Counted from the stretch's first letter, positions 54,500 through 64,000 are shown. The stretch: DNA of 64,000 nt from Rhizobium leucaenae USDA 9039 (GCF_000426285.1 NZ_AUFB01000008.1:62001-126000); one strand, 5' to 3'. The notes: generated by a model not told the origin, from the sequence alone. Program-made: numbers and translations.

Positions 54500-55746
54500 C
54501 CCGTCGAGGAACCATAGCGATCTCCGCCGCAACGATCGGCTTGGCTGCCATTGCGAGCATCGTCGTCTGGCCCTCGGCGAGGGCACAGGTCGGCGATTTC
54601 GCGCTGGAGCAGCGGGGGCAGTATCTGGTGAACATCGGTGACTGTGTCGCCTGTCATACCGAGGAGGGCGGCCAGCCTTTCGCAGGCGGCAGGCCGTTGG
54701 AGACGCCATTCGGTGTCATCTATACGCCCAATATCACACCGGACCCGGAAACCGGTATCGGCGCATGGACCGGCGATCAGTTCTATAGAGCCATGCATGA
54801 GGGCGTCGCGGCGGATGGCACGCATCTCTACCCCGCCTTTCCCTATCCATGGTTTACGAAGGTCAAGCGAGAGGATGTCGACGCGATCCGCGCTTATCTG
54901 CGGACGGTCGCGCCGGTCAGGAACAAGCGTCCGGACAATCAGCTCGTCTGGCCGCTCAATCATTCCTTTTCGATGACCGGATGGAACACACTCTTCTTTT
55001 CTCCCGGCACGTTCCAGCCCGACGGTAAACAATCTGCGGAATGGAACAGGGGCGCCTATCTTGTCGAGGGTCTTGGCCATTGCGGTGCCTGCCATAGTCC
55101 CAAGAATGTGCTCGGCGCGGTCAAGACATCCGACCGCTTCAAAGGTTCAGAGATCGAGACCTGGTTTGCGCCCGATCTCACCTCGAACGAGACTGCCGGC
55201 CTCGGCCGATGGAGCCTCGACGATATCGTTTCCTTTTTGAAAACCGGCCACAACAGCCGCACCGTTGCCTATGGGGCAATGTCCGAAGTCGTGGAGGATT
55301 CGACGTCTAAAATGACCGATGCGGATCTGAGGGACATTGCCGTCTATCTGAAGACGCTGCCCGCCTCACCCTCGTCAACTGGTGACGATCGTGCTGCGAG
55401 CAAGGCAGGGGAGGCGATCTACAAGGATTCGTGCTCGGCCTGCCACCAGGCGAACGGCCAGGGCATACCGAAATTGTTCCCGTCGCTGAAGGGCAGTTCC
55501 GTCGTTCAATCGCGGGATCCGCTCACCATGCTTCGCCTGATCCTCAATGGCGGAAGGGCAGCATCGACGACAGAAAATCCGAACAATACCGCCATGCCGT
55601 CCTTCGGCTGGAAGCTGAACGACCAGCAGATCGCTGCCCTTTCAACCTATGTCAGAAACGCCTGGGGCAACCATGCTGCCGCGGTCCCTGCTTCGGATGT
55701 CGCGGATGTTCGATCGAAGGTGCAGGCGATCACGACGACAAAATGA
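54496..55746 (+). CDS. Gluconate 2-dehydrogenase cytochrome c subunit (triheme)
   Basis: A 416-residue membrane-anchored cytochrome with three heme-c sites: C50-V-A-C-H, C196-G-A-C-H and C313-S-A-C-H. A signal-anchor lies at about residues 5-28. GREATLY similar cytochromes accompany alcohol, aldehyde and gluconate dehydrogenases and reduce ubiquinone. Residues after each heme (PDPETGIGAWTGDQFYRAMH, FAPDLTSNETAGLGRWSLDD, then MLRLILNGGRAASTTENPNN) fit the family. Last gene of the three; convergent with the GatZ-family gene 83 bases on. Confidence 0.92.
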   Translation: MTRRGTIAISAATIGLAAIASIVVWPSARAQVGDFALEQRGQYLVNIGDCVACHTEEGGQPFAGGRPLETPFGVIYTPNITPDPETGIGAWTGDQFYRAMHEGVAADGTHLYPAFPYPWFTKVKREDVDAIRAYLRTVAPVRNKRPDNQLVWPLNHSFSMTGWNTLFFSPGTFQPDGKQSAEWNRGAYLVEGLGHCGACHSPKNVLGAVKTSDRFKGSEIETWFAPDLTSNETAGLGRWSLDDIVSFLKTGHNSRTVAYGAMSEVVEDSTSKMTDADLRDIAVYLKTLPASPSSTGDDRAASKAGEAIYKDSCSACHQANGQGIPKLFPSLKGSSVVQSRDPLTMLRLILNGGRAASTTENPNNTAMPSFGWKLNDQQIAALSTYVRNAWGNHAAAVPASDVADVRSKVQAITTTK

Positions 55747-55829
55747 TTGCGGTTCCGCTTGCCCATCTCGGCGAGGACGGGCGGCACGCGTGGACTTCGC
55801 AGTCAGCAGAAGAAGCCGCCGAGCGAAGA

Positions 55830-57098
55830 TCAAGTTGCCGAGCGACACGCGCGGCCATACGTTTCGAGAACATCAGACACATAGAGCTGTACAATAGTCG
55901 GAACGTTATCGCCTGGACGAATCTTGTCGGCAATACGTCCAAGAAACTGACTTGCCAGCGTCGCCGGAATGAAGCGACCCCGCAGCGTGTCTTCCAATTC
56001 TTGGACTGCGTCCACTGCCGCCGGCAGACCCCAATAGTAGCGGATGCGGTCGCTATAGCTATAAAGGAGCTGCAAAGCGATTTCGGTGTCGCTGCCGTGG
56101 TAATGACCTTGCCAGTCGCTCTTGTTCTCCAACATGAGCTTCTCCATCGTGGAGGCAAGGCGTCTTGAGTACCCACGGTTCAATTCTGTCGCGATCAAAT
56201 CGAGGGCGAACAGGCCCTCACGCAGCGCGAATGTGAGGCCTGGTCCGACCTTCAGAATCGGAAAACCGTCCCGAACCAAAGCGGCCAACGACGCTTCGGT
56301 TTGATAGTCCGTCGAGTGGGCCTCGAAATTTAGCTTGTCTTCCTTGTCGAGAACCTTGGTGAGTTCGCGCGCAAGTTCGGGCTTGTAGGGCACAACATTT
56401 TCATTGCCGAATTCGACGCCGGGCTGGACGACAAAGGCGATGCAGCGATCGAACGCCTCGGAAAGACCATTCCGCGTGAAAATCTCGCGGTGGATGTCTA
56501 TCGTTGCTTGCGCGTCCGAAGCCGTCGTTGGCTCCACGATATCAAGGGCGTGGTTCGCACCGCCTGGCACGGGGACTTCGGTTCCGAGAACGTAGAGCGG
56601 CCGCGCTCCGATCTCCTTCGCAGCACGCTCGGCGACGGCTGCAAGTTTTGCCGCTCTCTCGGCGACTATGGCATCACCGAGTACCTTAGGATCGTCGCTG
56701 CATGGCATGGACGCATCGAGGTGTATTTTTGTGAAGCCAGCCTTCACATAGGCAGCGACCATTTCCTCGGCCTTCGCCATAGCGGCTGCAGCGGTCTCCT
56801 TGCGCCACGGGTTTGGTCCGAGATGATCGCCGCCGAGGATGATGTCGGATACCGGAACACCTCTGGCCCCTGCCAATTCGAGGACCTCTTTTGCGAAGTC
56901 AGCGGGATTTTTGCCGGTGTATCCACCATACTGGTTGACTTGATTACAGGTGGCCTCGATGAGCACCGGCCCTGGCTTTTTGCGGGCCAGAGACATAGTG
57001 GCGTCGAGGACCCACGGATGAGCCGAACATACGGAGGTTATTCCAACCGGTTGCCCTGCCCGCCGCGCGTCGGCGAGGTTTCGAAGAAAAGCGCTCAT
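55830..57098 (-). CDS. GatZ/KbaZ-family protein, likely D-tagatose-6-phosphate 4-epimerase
   Basis: A 422-residue protein of the GatZ/KbaZ family. It reads [20 protein letters not shown], then [40 protein letters not shown] and [16 protein letters not shown], all family hallmarks. In enterobacteria GatZ is the non-catalytic partner of tagatose-1,6-bisphosphate aldolase; no aldolase (GatY/KbaY) is here. In Agrobacterium a homologue next to a tagatose kinase was shown to be a tagatose-6-phosphate 4-epimerase giving fructose-6-phosphate. That fits this kinase neighbour, which overlaps by four bases (57095-57098). Confidence 0.82.
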   Translation of the reverse strand: MSAFLRNLADARRAGQPVGITSVCSAHPWVLDATMSLARKKPGPVLIEATCNQVNQYGGYTGKNPADFAKEVLELAGARGVPVSDIILGGDHLGPNPWRKETAAAAMAKAEEMVAAYVKAGFTKIHLDASMPCSDDPKVLGDAIVAERAAKLAAVAERAAKEIGARPLYVLGTEVPVPGGANHALDIVEPTTASDAQATIDIHREIFTRNGLSEAFDRCIAFVVQPGVEFGNENVVPYKPELARELTKVLDKEDKLNFEAHSTDYQTEASLAALVRDGFPILKVGPGLTFALREGLFALDLIATELNRGYSRRLASTMEKLMLENKSDWQGHYHGSDTEIALQLLYSYSDRIRYYWGLPAAVDAVQELEDTLRGRFIPATLASQFLGRIADKIRPGDNVPTIVQLYVSDVLETYGRACRSAT

Positions 57099-58084
57099 TT
57101 TGTTCTCCGTGGGGTAGACGCGATGAATGCGTCCAGCTCGGCAATGTTGGGGAGACCTGTCATTGGTCCCTGCAGGGTCACATTGCGGGCTCCGGCCGCC
57201 GCTGCCCGCTCAAGGGAGACCTCTGGCCCAAGTCCCTGACGCCGGGATGTGAGATAGGTTGCTCCAAAAGCGTCACCTGCCCCGGTAGGATCAACTTCCT
57301 CAACGATAAAACCATGGAAATCATATCGCGCGCCTGCGGCGCCGAAGTAGGTCGCGCCGTCTTTGCCACGCTTGAGAACAATCTCATCGATGCCGAGATC
57401 CTGCAGGCGTGTTATAGCGGCGGCCTCGTTCTCGGTACCGGCAGCAACGAAAAGTTCCTCGCCCGACGGCAGAAGCAGGTCGGCATTCCTAAGCATGTAT
57501 TCGAACTGTTGCCGAAGGTTGCCACTTCCGAGAAGCTCTTTCCTGACATTCGGATCGAATGAGACCGATCCGCCTCGTTGATGCACGGCTTCAATGGCAG
57601 TCCGGATAGCAACATCCGCTCCAGGTATCGCAAAAGCCGATCCCATGACGTGAACATGGCCGGCCCGCGCGATAAGCACCTTTGCCTGAGTGCTCAATTC
57701 AATTGCGCCGGCGGCCGAATGTATGATGTTGAAGATGAAGTCTCGCGATCCGTCGTCTCGATAACGGACGAAGGCGCTGCCCGTCGGACGATCCGTCGAC
57801 ACGGAAATCGCCGAAGTATCGACACCGTCGTTTTGAAGCCGCTCGACGTTCAGGGCACCGAAATCGTCATTGCCGACGCTTGCGATGATTCCCGCCGCGC
57901 CGCCCAGACGCGCAACTTGATCGATGAAGATTGCGGGGGCTCCGCTGGGAAACGGGCCATACAGGCTCTGCGCTTCTTTGAAGCCAAAGCCTGTCGTGGT
58001 CGCCATGACTTCCACGAGGATTTCACCGACGGTGATCGTCGGCCCTAGTTTTTCGGGGGCCAGTCTTGCGGCAGGCTTAGCCAT
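57095..58084 (-). CDS. PfkB-family kinase, probable tagatose kinase
   Basis: A 329-residue ribokinase-fold kinase: [20 protein letters not shown] at the start, [20 protein letters not shown] for the sugar site, and [20 protein letters not shown] near the end with the catalytic Asp. GGAGGACGAAC precedes ATG 58084; an earlier ATG at 58204 lacks a ribosome site. It overlaps the GatZ-family gene. Phosphorylation of tagatose followed by 4-epimerisation is the likely route (inference from the Agrobacterium pair). Confidence 0.85.
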   Translation of the reverse strand: MAKPAARLAPEKLGPTITVGEILVEVMATTTGFGFKEAQSLYGPFPSGAPAIFIDQVARLGGAAGIIASVGNDDFGALNVERLQNDGVDTSAISVSTDRPTGSAFVRYRDDGSRDFIFNIIHSAAGAIELSTQAKVLIARAGHVHVMGSAFAIPGADVAIRTAIEAVHQRGGSVSFDPNVRKELLGSGNLRQQFEYMLRNADLLLPSGEELFVAAGTENEAAAITRLQDLGIDEIVLKRGKDGATYFGAAGARYDFHGFIVEEVDPTGAGDAFGATYLTSRRQGLGPEVSLERAAAAGARNVTLQGPMTGLPNIAELDAFIASTPRRTK

Positions 58085-58163
58085 GTTCGTCCTCCACGCT
58101 ATCGGCTTTGAATAATCATCGCAGGGGGTAATGTCAATAAAATTGACGCGCGAAAAGTTTGCG

Positions 58164-58344
58164 AGCGCACAAGTTTCCGCCGACGCGATTGTAGCGGCGC
58201 TCATAAAAACAAAAAGATTTCATAATGTATTTCAAATAGCTCCGCGAAAGATGCCGGGCCTTGTCAGTTCGCATAGGAAACTTTGTGTTGACAAGAACAT
58301 AACATTTGATGGATTTAATATTTACGCATGTAAGTTTGTGCGCT
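58164..58344. promoter_or_regulatory. Paired inverted boxes between divergent polyol genes
   Basis: AGCGCACAA (58164-58172) occurs again inverted as TTGTGCGCT (58336-58344), 163 bases apart, one near each divergent start (58084 and 58370). Both lie next to AAGTTT (AAGTTTGCG, AAGTTTGTGCG). A LacI-type repressor could loop across the two. The LacI gene at 60924 is the candidate. Confidence 0.4.
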
Positions 58345-58369
58345 AACGCTCGTAAGGAGGATCGAGACA

Positions 58370-59683
58370 ATGGGGAATTTGCTGAAGATATTGCTATCGT
58401 CTGCCGCTGGGTGCGTGCTCGCCGCGGGTCTTGCTCAAGCTGAAGAGTTGACAATCGCGACCGTCAACAACGGCGATATGATCATCATGCAGAAGTTGTC
58501 GCCGGAATGGGAAAAGGAAACCGGCAACAAGCTGAACTGGGTCATCTTGGAAGAAAACGTGCTTCGCCAGAAGCTGACGACGGATATCGCAACAAGGGGT
58601 GGCCAGTACGATATTATGACGATCGGCGGCTATGAGGCACCGATCTGGGGCAAGAAGGGCTGGCTTCAGCCGATCGACGACCTTGGCGACGACTACGACT
58701 ACGGCGATTTGCTCGCGCCCATCAAATCCGGTCTGACCGTTGACGGTAAGCTCTACGCGATACCGTTCTACACCGAAAGCTCGTTTACCCTGTACCGCAA
58801 GGATCTGTTCGACGCTGCGGGGCTCAAGATGCCCGATCAGCCAACCTACGATCAGATCAAGGAATTCGCAGACAAGCTCACCGACAAGTCCAAGGAGCAG
58901 TACGGTCTTTGCCTGCGCGGCAAGCCGGGTTGGGGCGAAAACATGGCTTTCCTCGGAACCATGATCAATACCTATGGCGGCCGTTGGTTCAACATGGACT
59001 GGAAGCCCCAGATCAATTCCGAACCATGGAAGAAAGCCATCACCGACTACGTCGACCTCATGAAGAAGGACGGTCCTCCCGGCGTGACCTCGAACGGCTT
59101 CAACGAGAACCAGGCGCTGTTCTCGACTGGTCATTGCGCGATGTGGATCGACGCCACCTCGGCAGCCGGCCGTGTTTACGACCCCAAGCAAAGCCAAGTC
59201 GCGGACAAGATTGCCTTCACGCGCGCTCCGGTGAACGTGACGCCGAATGGATCAAGCTGGTCGTGGTCGTGGAACCTCGCAATCCCGACATCGTCCACGA
59301 AGGAAGAAGCAGCGAAATCCTTCATCAAGTGGGCCACGTCCAAACAGTACGTGAAGATGGTGGGCGAGAAGGAGGGCTGGGTTGCGGTTCCGCCCGGCAC
59401 CCGCAAATCGACCTATGAACTGCCCGAATATCAGAAGGCTGCGCCTTTTGCTGCCACCGTGGAGAAGGCCATTCTTTCGGCCGATCCAGCGCACCCGACC
59501 AAGGATCCGGTTCCCTACACCGGCGTCCAGTTCGTCGCGATCCCTGAATTCCAGGGCATCGGCACGCTCGTCGGTCAGCAGATCGCCTCGGCTCTCGCGG
59601 GTCAGCAAACTGTCGATGCCGCCCTCGACAATGCCCAGAAGCAGGTCGAGCGCGAGATGAAAAAGGCCGGCTACGTCAAGTGA
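58370..59683 (+). CDS. Sugar/polyol ABC transporter substrate-binding protein
   Basis: A 437-residue periplasmic receptor of the SmoE/MtlE type. Signal peptide about residues 1-25 (LLSSAAGCVLAAGLAQA). Mature marks: QKLSPEWEKETGNKLNWVIL, YDIMTIGGYEAPIWGKKGWL, TVDGKLYAIPFYTESSFTLY, then RKDLFDAAGLKMPDQPTYDQ. GGAGGATCGAGACA precedes ATG. Permeases and an ATPase are not next to it, so the rest of the transporter must lie outside this window. The neighbours suggest sorbitol, galactitol or tagatose. Confidence 0.9.
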   Translation: MGNLLKILLSSAAGCVLAAGLAQAEELTIATVNNGDMIIMQKLSPEWEKETGNKLNWVILEENVLRQKLTTDIATRGGQYDIMTIGGYEAPIWGKKGWLQPIDDLGDDYDYGDLLAPIKSGLTVDGKLYAIPFYTESSFTLYRKDLFDAAGLKMPDQPTYDQIKEFADKLTDKSKEQYGLCLRGKPGWGENMAFLGTMINTYGGRWFNMDWKPQINSEPWKKAITDYVDLMKKDGPPGVTSNGFNENQALFSTGHCAMWIDATSAAGRVYDPKQSQVADKIAFTRAPVNVTPNGSSWSWSWNLAIPTSSTKEEAAKSFIKWATSKQYVKMVGEKEGWVAVPPGTRKSTYELPEYQKAAPFAATVEKAILSADPAHPTKDPVPYTGVQFVAIPEFQGIGTLVGQQIASALAGQQTVDAALDNAQKQVEREMKKAGYVK

Positions 59684-59731
59684 GACAGCGGCTTCGCCCG
59701 CGGTGTCGCAACTGCGGGCTCCTCCCGGAGG

Positions 59732-59757
59732 GTTCCGGCTGCGTCAGCCGCCGGAAC
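59732..59757 (+). terminator. Hairpin after the sugar-binding-protein gene
   Basis: GTTCCGGC (59732-59739) and GCCGGAAC (59750-59757) form an eight-pair stem with a ten-base loop, followed by TCCGGTTTTCTCTTCTC, a loose T-rich tail. It may terminate in part or protect the upstream message. Confidence 0.5.
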
Positions 59758-59894
59758 TCCGGTTTTCTCTTCTCTCCAATCGCTCCGTTGATCGCTGCCG
59801 GCCGGTGGCCGACGCATTGCGAAGAGAGCGGTGCCAACTGGAATACAACACTATCCATGCGTCCCACTAGGACGCTCACTTAGGGAGAAGAACC

Positions 59895-60665
59895 ATGAAA
59901 CTGAAAGACAAAATTGCGCTCATCACGGGCGGTGCGCGCGGAATCGGCCTCGGCTTTGCCGAGGCCTTCGTCAAGGAAGGCGCAAAGGTGGTGATTGCCG
60001 ATATCAACATCGACCGCGCGAGGCAGGCCGCCCATGAGCTGGGGCCTAACGTCTCCGCCATGAAGCTTGACGTGACCGATCTCGCCGCCATCGACGCGGT
60101 CGTGAGCGAGATCGATCAGAAGTATGGCGGCATCGACATCCTGGTGAACAACGCCGCGATCTTCGATATGGCTCCCATCAACGAAATCAGCGAAGCCAGC
60201 TACGAAAAGGTCTTCGCGATCAATCTAAAGGGCCCGCTCTTCATAATGAAGGCCGTTTCGAATGTCATGATCGCGCGCGCTCGGGGAGGAAAGATCATCA
60301 ACATGGCGAGCCAGGCGGGCCGTAGAGGCGAGGCGCTCGTGCTGCTCTATTGCGCCTCGAAGGCCGCAATCATCTCAGCGACACAGTCCGCGGCATTGGG
60401 CCTGGTCAAGTATGGCATCAATGTCAACGCAATCGCTCCCGGAGTGGTGGATGGCGAGCATTGGGATATCGTCGATGCTCACTTTGCCAAATGGGAAGGA
60501 TTGAAGCCGGGCGAGAAGAAGGCCGCCGTCGCGAAGTCCGTGCCGATCGGCAGGTTCGCAACTCCGGACGACCTCAAGGGGCTTGCGGTCTTCCTGGCAT
60601 CGTCTGACAGCGACTACATCCTCGCGCAGACTTACAACGTCGACGGCGGCAACTGGATGAGCTGA
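59895..60665 (+). CDS. SDR polyol dehydrogenase (sorbitol/galactitol type, SmoS-like)
   Basis: A 256-residue short-chain dehydrogenase. NAD site TGGARGIG at 11-18, NNAA at 85-88, and the triad S139, Y152 and K156 (INMASQAG, YCASKAA). The C-terminal half (APGVVDGEHWDIVDAHFAKW, EGLKPGEKKAAVAKSVPIGR) is typical of the SmoS sorbitol dehydrogenases, which turn glucitol to fructose and galactitol to tagatose. GGGAGAAGAACC precedes ATG 59895. It would supply tagatose to the kinase at 57095. Confidence 0.88.
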   Translation: MKLKDKIALITGGARGIGLGFAEAFVKEGAKVVIADINIDRARQAAHELGPNVSAMKLDVTDLAAIDAVVSEIDQKYGGIDILVNNAAIFDMAPINEISEASYEKVFAINLKGPLFIMKAVSNVMIARARGGKIINMASQAGRRGEALVLLYCASKAAIISATQSAALGLVKYGINVNAIAPGVVDGEHWDIVDAHFAKWEGLKPGEKKAAVAKSVPIGRFATPDDLKGLAVFLASSDSDYILAQTYNVDGGNWMS

Positions 60666-60923
60666 GAGAACGACGATGAAGACCATATCTTTTTAGAGAA
60701 AGGACCGCGGCACTTGCGAACGCGCCGCTTCCCTCACTCACCACGGGCACGCACCGGTGCGCGTCAGGGCGGCGGGGCGCGGCTGATATCGCATCGCCTT
60801 CCGTCATCGGAGATGCTGCCTGTGTGGCGGATTGATCTTCGGTTTCTCCCGATCGGGGAACACTCTTTTCCATCAGAAGAGAGTCGGATAGACACTCTAT
60901 GGTAACGTCAGGAGACATGGGTC

Positions 60924-61964
60924 GTGCCGAAACCGATCAAAACGATGGAGGACTTTTCAGAGTTTGTCGGTCTATCCCGTCCTACGGTATCCAAGTATTT
61001 CAACGATCCGAGCTCCGTTCGAAAGAAGACGCGGGAAACCATTGAGGTCGCACTGAAAAAGTCCGGCTTCCGGCCGAACCTTTTCGCGGTCAATCTCAAT
61101 CGCCGACGCACGAATATCGTCGGCATCATCATTCCGAGCTCGATCGACCCTTTTTACATGGCTCTGACGCGCCGGATTGAGGCGCTGGCGACGGAAGCGG
61201 GCTTTTTCCCGCTTGTCTTGTCGACGGATGGTCAGTCCGATCTTGAGGATAGGGCGATCCGCACCCTCAAATCGTTGAATGTGGCCGGAGCGATTATTGC
61301 GCCGCTTGGCGTGGAGTCTCACCAGCGAACTCTGGCCGAGTATGGGCGGAGTGTTCCTCTTGTTTACGTCGACTCGCCGTTGGATGACACATCCGCATTC
61401 GTCGGAACTGACAATGAGCAGAGCTTCCGGCTTATAGTCGACTACCTGTGTCGTTCCGGAGAGCCCCCAAGCTATCTTGGCATGCCGGACGTCAATACCA
61501 ATGCGAGGACACGCGAGAACGCGTACCTCGATGCAATGGCTCAGTTTGGAATGACTCCGCACGTGCTGCCGGTGCCGAAGGTCCGCACCTGGGACTTCGA
61601 GCGGTTTGGCTTCGAGGAAACCATGCGCCTTGCAGGGGGTCCAAACGGCCTGCCCACCAAGACCATCCTCTGCGCCAACGATCGTATTGCATTCGGTGCC
61701 ATCGCGGCTGCCTACAAATTGGGGCTGAAGGTCGGGCATGGGAGCAACGCGAACATCAGAATAGCCGGTCACGACGATCATCCGTTATCGCGATACGCCT
61801 GTCCGCCGATAACGACGGTCGCCCAAAATGTCAGCGAGATCGGCGAACGCGCCGTGAATATGCTTCTTGCCATGCTTGGCGAGGCCGATTCCGAGAGGGA
61901 AAACTTCAGCCCCACGGGCCGCTTCTTGTTGTCTGGCGATCTGATGCTTCGGGAATCCGCGTGA
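60924..61964 (+). CDS. LacI-family transcriptional regulator
   Basis: A 346-residue LacI repressor. Helix-turn-helix residues about 7-30 (MEDFSEFVGLSRPTVSKYFN, then the hinge helix PNLFAVNLNRRRTNIVGIII). The sugar domain follows the periplasmic-binding fold (IPSSIDPFYMALTRRIEALA, PTKTILCANDRIAFGAIAAA, RIAGHDDHPLSRYACPPITT). GTG 60924 is used; AGGAGACATGGGTC is upstream. It lies downstream of the polyol dehydrogenase and probably regulates the divergent unit 55830-60665. Confidence 0.9.
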   Translation: MPKPIKTMEDFSEFVGLSRPTVSKYFNDPSSVRKKTRETIEVALKKSGFRPNLFAVNLNRRRTNIVGIIIPSSIDPFYMALTRRIEALATEAGFFPLVLSTDGQSDLEDRAIRTLKSLNVAGAIIAPLGVESHQRTLAEYGRSVPLVYVDSPLDDTSAFVGTDNEQSFRLIVDYLCRSGEPPSYLGMPDVNTNARTRENAYLDAMAQFGMTPHVLPVPKVRTWDFERFGFEETMRLAGGPNGLPTKTILCANDRIAFGAIAAAYKLGLKVGHGSNANIRIAGHDDHPLSRYACPPITTVAQNVSEIGERAVNMLLAMLGEADSERENFSPTGRFLLSGDLMLRESA

Positions 61965-62248
61965 CGGAGGTAAAGTTCGATAGACGTTGGTCGTCAGCGA
62001 CCGATCAAATAGATGTTACGTCTCGGCATGTGAAACAGCGCATTTGGGGGTCCGCACCGGTGATTTGATCCAGATTTGCGATGTATTTGCGCCCAGCCTA
62101 CATCGGATCAAGCGATCCAGACTTCCTATAGGTCTCCATTTCACGGCAACTTTTAAGTGCTGTGCCGGGCTAGTCATACCAGCGACATGTCGGCGTGATC
62201 CAAAGCTACGCGAAGATGCCCTTCGCCAAAGCGACACTGGAGAACCCG

Positions 62249-63055
62249 ATGAACGACGCGACCCAGCCGAAAGCCCTTGCCAACCGAACCGCCGTCGTCA
62301 CCGGCTCCACGAGCGGCATCGGGCTTGCCATTGCCCGACGCTTTGCCGCCGCGGGCGCGAATATCGTCATCAACGGCTTGGGCGATGCCAGCGCCATCGA
62401 GGCAGAGCGCGCTGGGATCGAAAGGGATTTCGATGTTCGTTGCCTCTATTCGCCGGCAAACATGCTCTCCGGCGCCGAAATCGGTGAGATGATCAAGCTG
62501 GCGCTCGACAGTTTCGGTAGCTGCGACATTCTCGTCAACAATGCTGGCATCCAGCACGTCGCGCCGATCGACGAGTTTCCGGATGAGAAATGGCAGGCAA
62601 TCATCGAGATCAATCTGATCGCCGCCTTCCACTCCATCAAGGCGGCGCTGCCTGGCATGAAACAGCGTGGCTTCGGCCGCATCATCAACATCGCCTCCGC
62701 CCATGCTCTCGTGGCATCTCCCTACAAGTCCGCCTATGTGGCGGCCAAGCACGGCATTGCCGGCCTCACCAAGACCGTCGCGCTTGAAGCCGCCACAAAC
62801 GGCGTCACGGTTAACGCAATTTGCCCCGGCTATGTCTGGACGCCGCTGGTCGAAAGGCAGATTCCCGACACAATGGCGGCGCGCGGCCTCACCAAGGAGC
62901 AGGTCATCCACGATGTGCTCCTCGAGGCACAGCCGACCAAGCAATTCGTCACGGTCGATCAGGTCGCTGGCCTGGCCCTTTTCCTTGCCAGCGAGGAAGC
63001 CGCCTCCATGACCGGCACGATCCTTCCCATCGACGGCGGCTGGACTGCGCACTGA
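62249..63055 (+). CDS. bdhA: 3-hydroxybutyrate dehydrogenase
   Basis: A 268-residue short-chain dehydrogenase that oxidises D-3-hydroxybutyrate to acetoacetate. NAD site TGSTSGIG at 18-25, NNAG at 97-100, catalytic S150, Y163 and K167. QHVAPIDEFPDEKWQAIIEI, then NLIAAFHSIKAALPGMK and CPGYVWTPLVERQIPD are the family's marks. ATG 62249 is behind CTGGAGAACCC. It is followed by acetoacetate decarboxylase and a patatin, the usual Rhizobium arrangement for using PHB-derived acids. Confidence 0.92.
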   Translation: MNDATQPKALANRTAVVTGSTSGIGLAIARRFAAAGANIVINGLGDASAIEAERAGIERDFDVRCLYSPANMLSGAEIGEMIKLALDSFGSCDILVNNAGIQHVAPIDEFPDEKWQAIIEINLIAAFHSIKAALPGMKQRGFGRIINIASAHALVASPYKSAYVAAKHGIAGLTKTVALEAATNGVTVNAICPGYVWTPLVERQIPDTMAARGLTKEQVIHDVLLEAQPTKQFVTVDQVAGLALFLASEEAASMTGTILPIDGGWTAH

Positions 63056-63097
63056 CCGCCGATCCGTCCAATTTTCTTGCGATGAGGAACGACCGAC

Positions 63098-63841
63098 ATG
63101 AAAGCCGCCGACGTACGCAACGCCTATGCCATGCCGCTGACGAACCCTGCCTACCCGCGAGGTCCCTATCGCTTCATCGACCGGGAATACGTCATCATCA
63201 GTTATCGCACGGATCCCGACGCGCTTAGGGCCATCGTGCCGCAGCCGCTGGAGATCGTCGATCCCATCGTGAAATACGAGTTCATCAAAATGCCAGATTC
63301 CACCGGCTTCGGCGACTACACGGAGTCCGGACAGGTGATCCCTGTCCGCTTCCGGGGCGAAGAGGGCGTTTATGTGCACGCCATGTATCTCGACGACGAT
63401 GCGCCGATCGCCGGCGGGCGGGAAATCTGGGGCTTTCCGAAAAAGCTCGCCTATCCCAAGCTCGTCCACGAGGGTGAGGTGATCGTCGGCACGCTGCACT
63501 ACGGTTCCGTGCTCTGCGCTACCGCCAGCATGGGCTACAAACACCGCACGCTCAACGCTGCCGAGGTTGCCCATTCGCTTGCCAAGCCGAATTTCCTCGT
63601 CAAGATCATCCCGCATGTCGACGCGACGCCGCGCATCTGCGAGCTGGTGCGCTATCATCTCGAAGACATCACCGTGAAAGGCGCCTGGACGGGACCTGCC
63701 GACCTGCAGCTCTTCCGGCACGTCATCGCCGACGTCGACCGTCTGCCGGTCGTGAAGATTGTCTCGGCCACTCATTTTATCGCCGACCTGACGCTGGGTC
63801 TTGGCGAGGTCGTGCATGACTACATGCGCGAACCGGCCTGA
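63098..63841 (+). CDS. adc: Acetoacetate decarboxylase
   Basis: A 247-residue decarboxylase making acetone and CO2 from acetoacetate. The Schiff-base lysine is K115 with its pKa-lowering neighbour K116 in [13 protein letters not shown], the same numbers as in the classic clostridial enzyme. [20 protein letters not shown] fits the family start. It lies 42 bases after bdhA, whose product it uses. The physiological role in rhizobia is not settled. Confidence 0.92.
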   Translation: MKAADVRNAYAMPLTNPAYPRGPYRFIDREYVIISYRTDPDALRAIVPQPLEIVDPIVKYEFIKMPDSTGFGDYTESGQVIPVRFRGEEGVYVHAMYLDDDAPIAGGREIWGFPKKLAYPKLVHEGEVIVGTLHYGSVLCATASMGYKHRTLNAAEVAHSLAKPNFLVKIIPHVDATPRICELVRYHLEDITVKGAWTGPADLQLFRHVIADVDRLPVVKIVSATHFIADLTLGLGEVVHDYMREPA

Positions 63842-63852
63842 GGAGCAGGATC

Positions 63853-64000
63853 ATGGACGAACAGATCAAGCTCCAGCCCGAGCTTAAATCCGAAACGCCC
63901 GATATCGCCGATCTTCTTGCGGCCTATCAGTCCATCGGCCTCGTTTTTCAGGGTGGCGGCGCGCTTGGCGCCTACCAGGCCGGTGTCTTCCAGGCACTCC
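63853..64000 (+). CDS. Patatin-like phospholipase, N-terminal fragment
   Basis: The first 49 codons lie in the window: MDEQIKLQPELKSETPDIAD, LLAAYQSIGLVFQGGGALGA, then YQAGVFQAL. GGGALGAYQAG is the patatin oxyanion loop; the GxSxG serine lies beyond. GAGGAGCAGGATC precedes ATG. Bacterial homologues beside bdhA are suspected PHB- or lipid-acting hydrolases. Confidence 0.85.
   Translation, partial: MDEQIKLQPELKSETPDIADLLAAYQSIGLVFQGGGALGAYQAGVFQAL

Overview
The window reads as a GC-rich alphaproteobacterial replicon of the Rhizobiaceae (Rhizobium/Agrobacterium/Sinorhizobium type). Reasons: DUF982 and DUF2934 proteins, GGAAC-N16-NGTT promoters of the EcfG general-stress type, a CIRCE-controlled groESL, a galactarolactone isomerase beside KdgD, a tagatose kinase/GatZ-family pair as in Agrobacterium, and a bdhA-adc-patatin run. 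No rRNA, tRNA, CRISPR array, insertion sequence or replication origin was recognised. The dense packing of catabolic operons, each with its own regulator, suggests a secondary chromosome or megaplasmid; that is an inference.

Layout. 1-5149: an acetyltransferase tail, a fused amino-acid ABC permease/ATPase, two tandem binding proteins (the first with a frameshift in its signal peptide) and an LLM flavin monooxygenase, possibly a sulfur amino-acid salvage operon. 5150-11236: a GntR/FCD repressor, KdgD, a galactarolactone-isomerase-like hydrolase and a DctPQM TRAP transporter, together a hexarate/uronate unit. 11255-19599: a GT2-GtrA-GT39 fusion, a second GT2, a DUF763 protein, a quinone-oxidoreductase-like protein, a GFA protein and an isochorismatase-like hydrolase. 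19646-26652: PQQ glucose dehydrogenase, two overlapping esterases and groESL. 27038-32088: an aa3-type oxidase operon with two subunit III genes and a separate cytochrome c. 32191-36493: small proteins, a SnoaL-like protein, intact ada, a frameshifted gene, and an alkB-like gene preceded by the ghost of another ada.

36500-43984: an ABC sugar importer with a PfkB kinase and a SIS-domain enzyme, divergent from a ROK repressor across a perfect 10-bp inverted repeat. 44129-47818: an island of small proteins and a DUF2934-REC regulator, partly under stress-type promoters. 47978-51283: a GT4 plus amylo-alpha-1,6-glucosidase operon. 51613-55746: an MFS remnant, then a three-subunit gluconate 2-dehydrogenase. 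55830-61964: a polyol/tagatose unit (GatZ family, PfkB kinase, orphan sugar-binding protein, sorbitol/galactitol-type SDR, LacI regulator). 62249-64000: 3-hydroxybutyrate dehydrogenase, acetoacetate decarboxylase and the start of a patatin-like gene.

How the genes fit together: Gcd and the gluconate dehydrogenase would oxidise glucose to gluconate and 2-ketogluconate in the periplasm and feed the respiratory chain, where the cytochrome c and oxidase operon is one possible outlet. The remaining units are import-and-degrade modules for hexarates, a phosphorylated sugar derivative, and galactitol or tagatose. Several binding-protein genes are followed by intercistronic hairpins, which fits raised expression of the binding protein over its partners.
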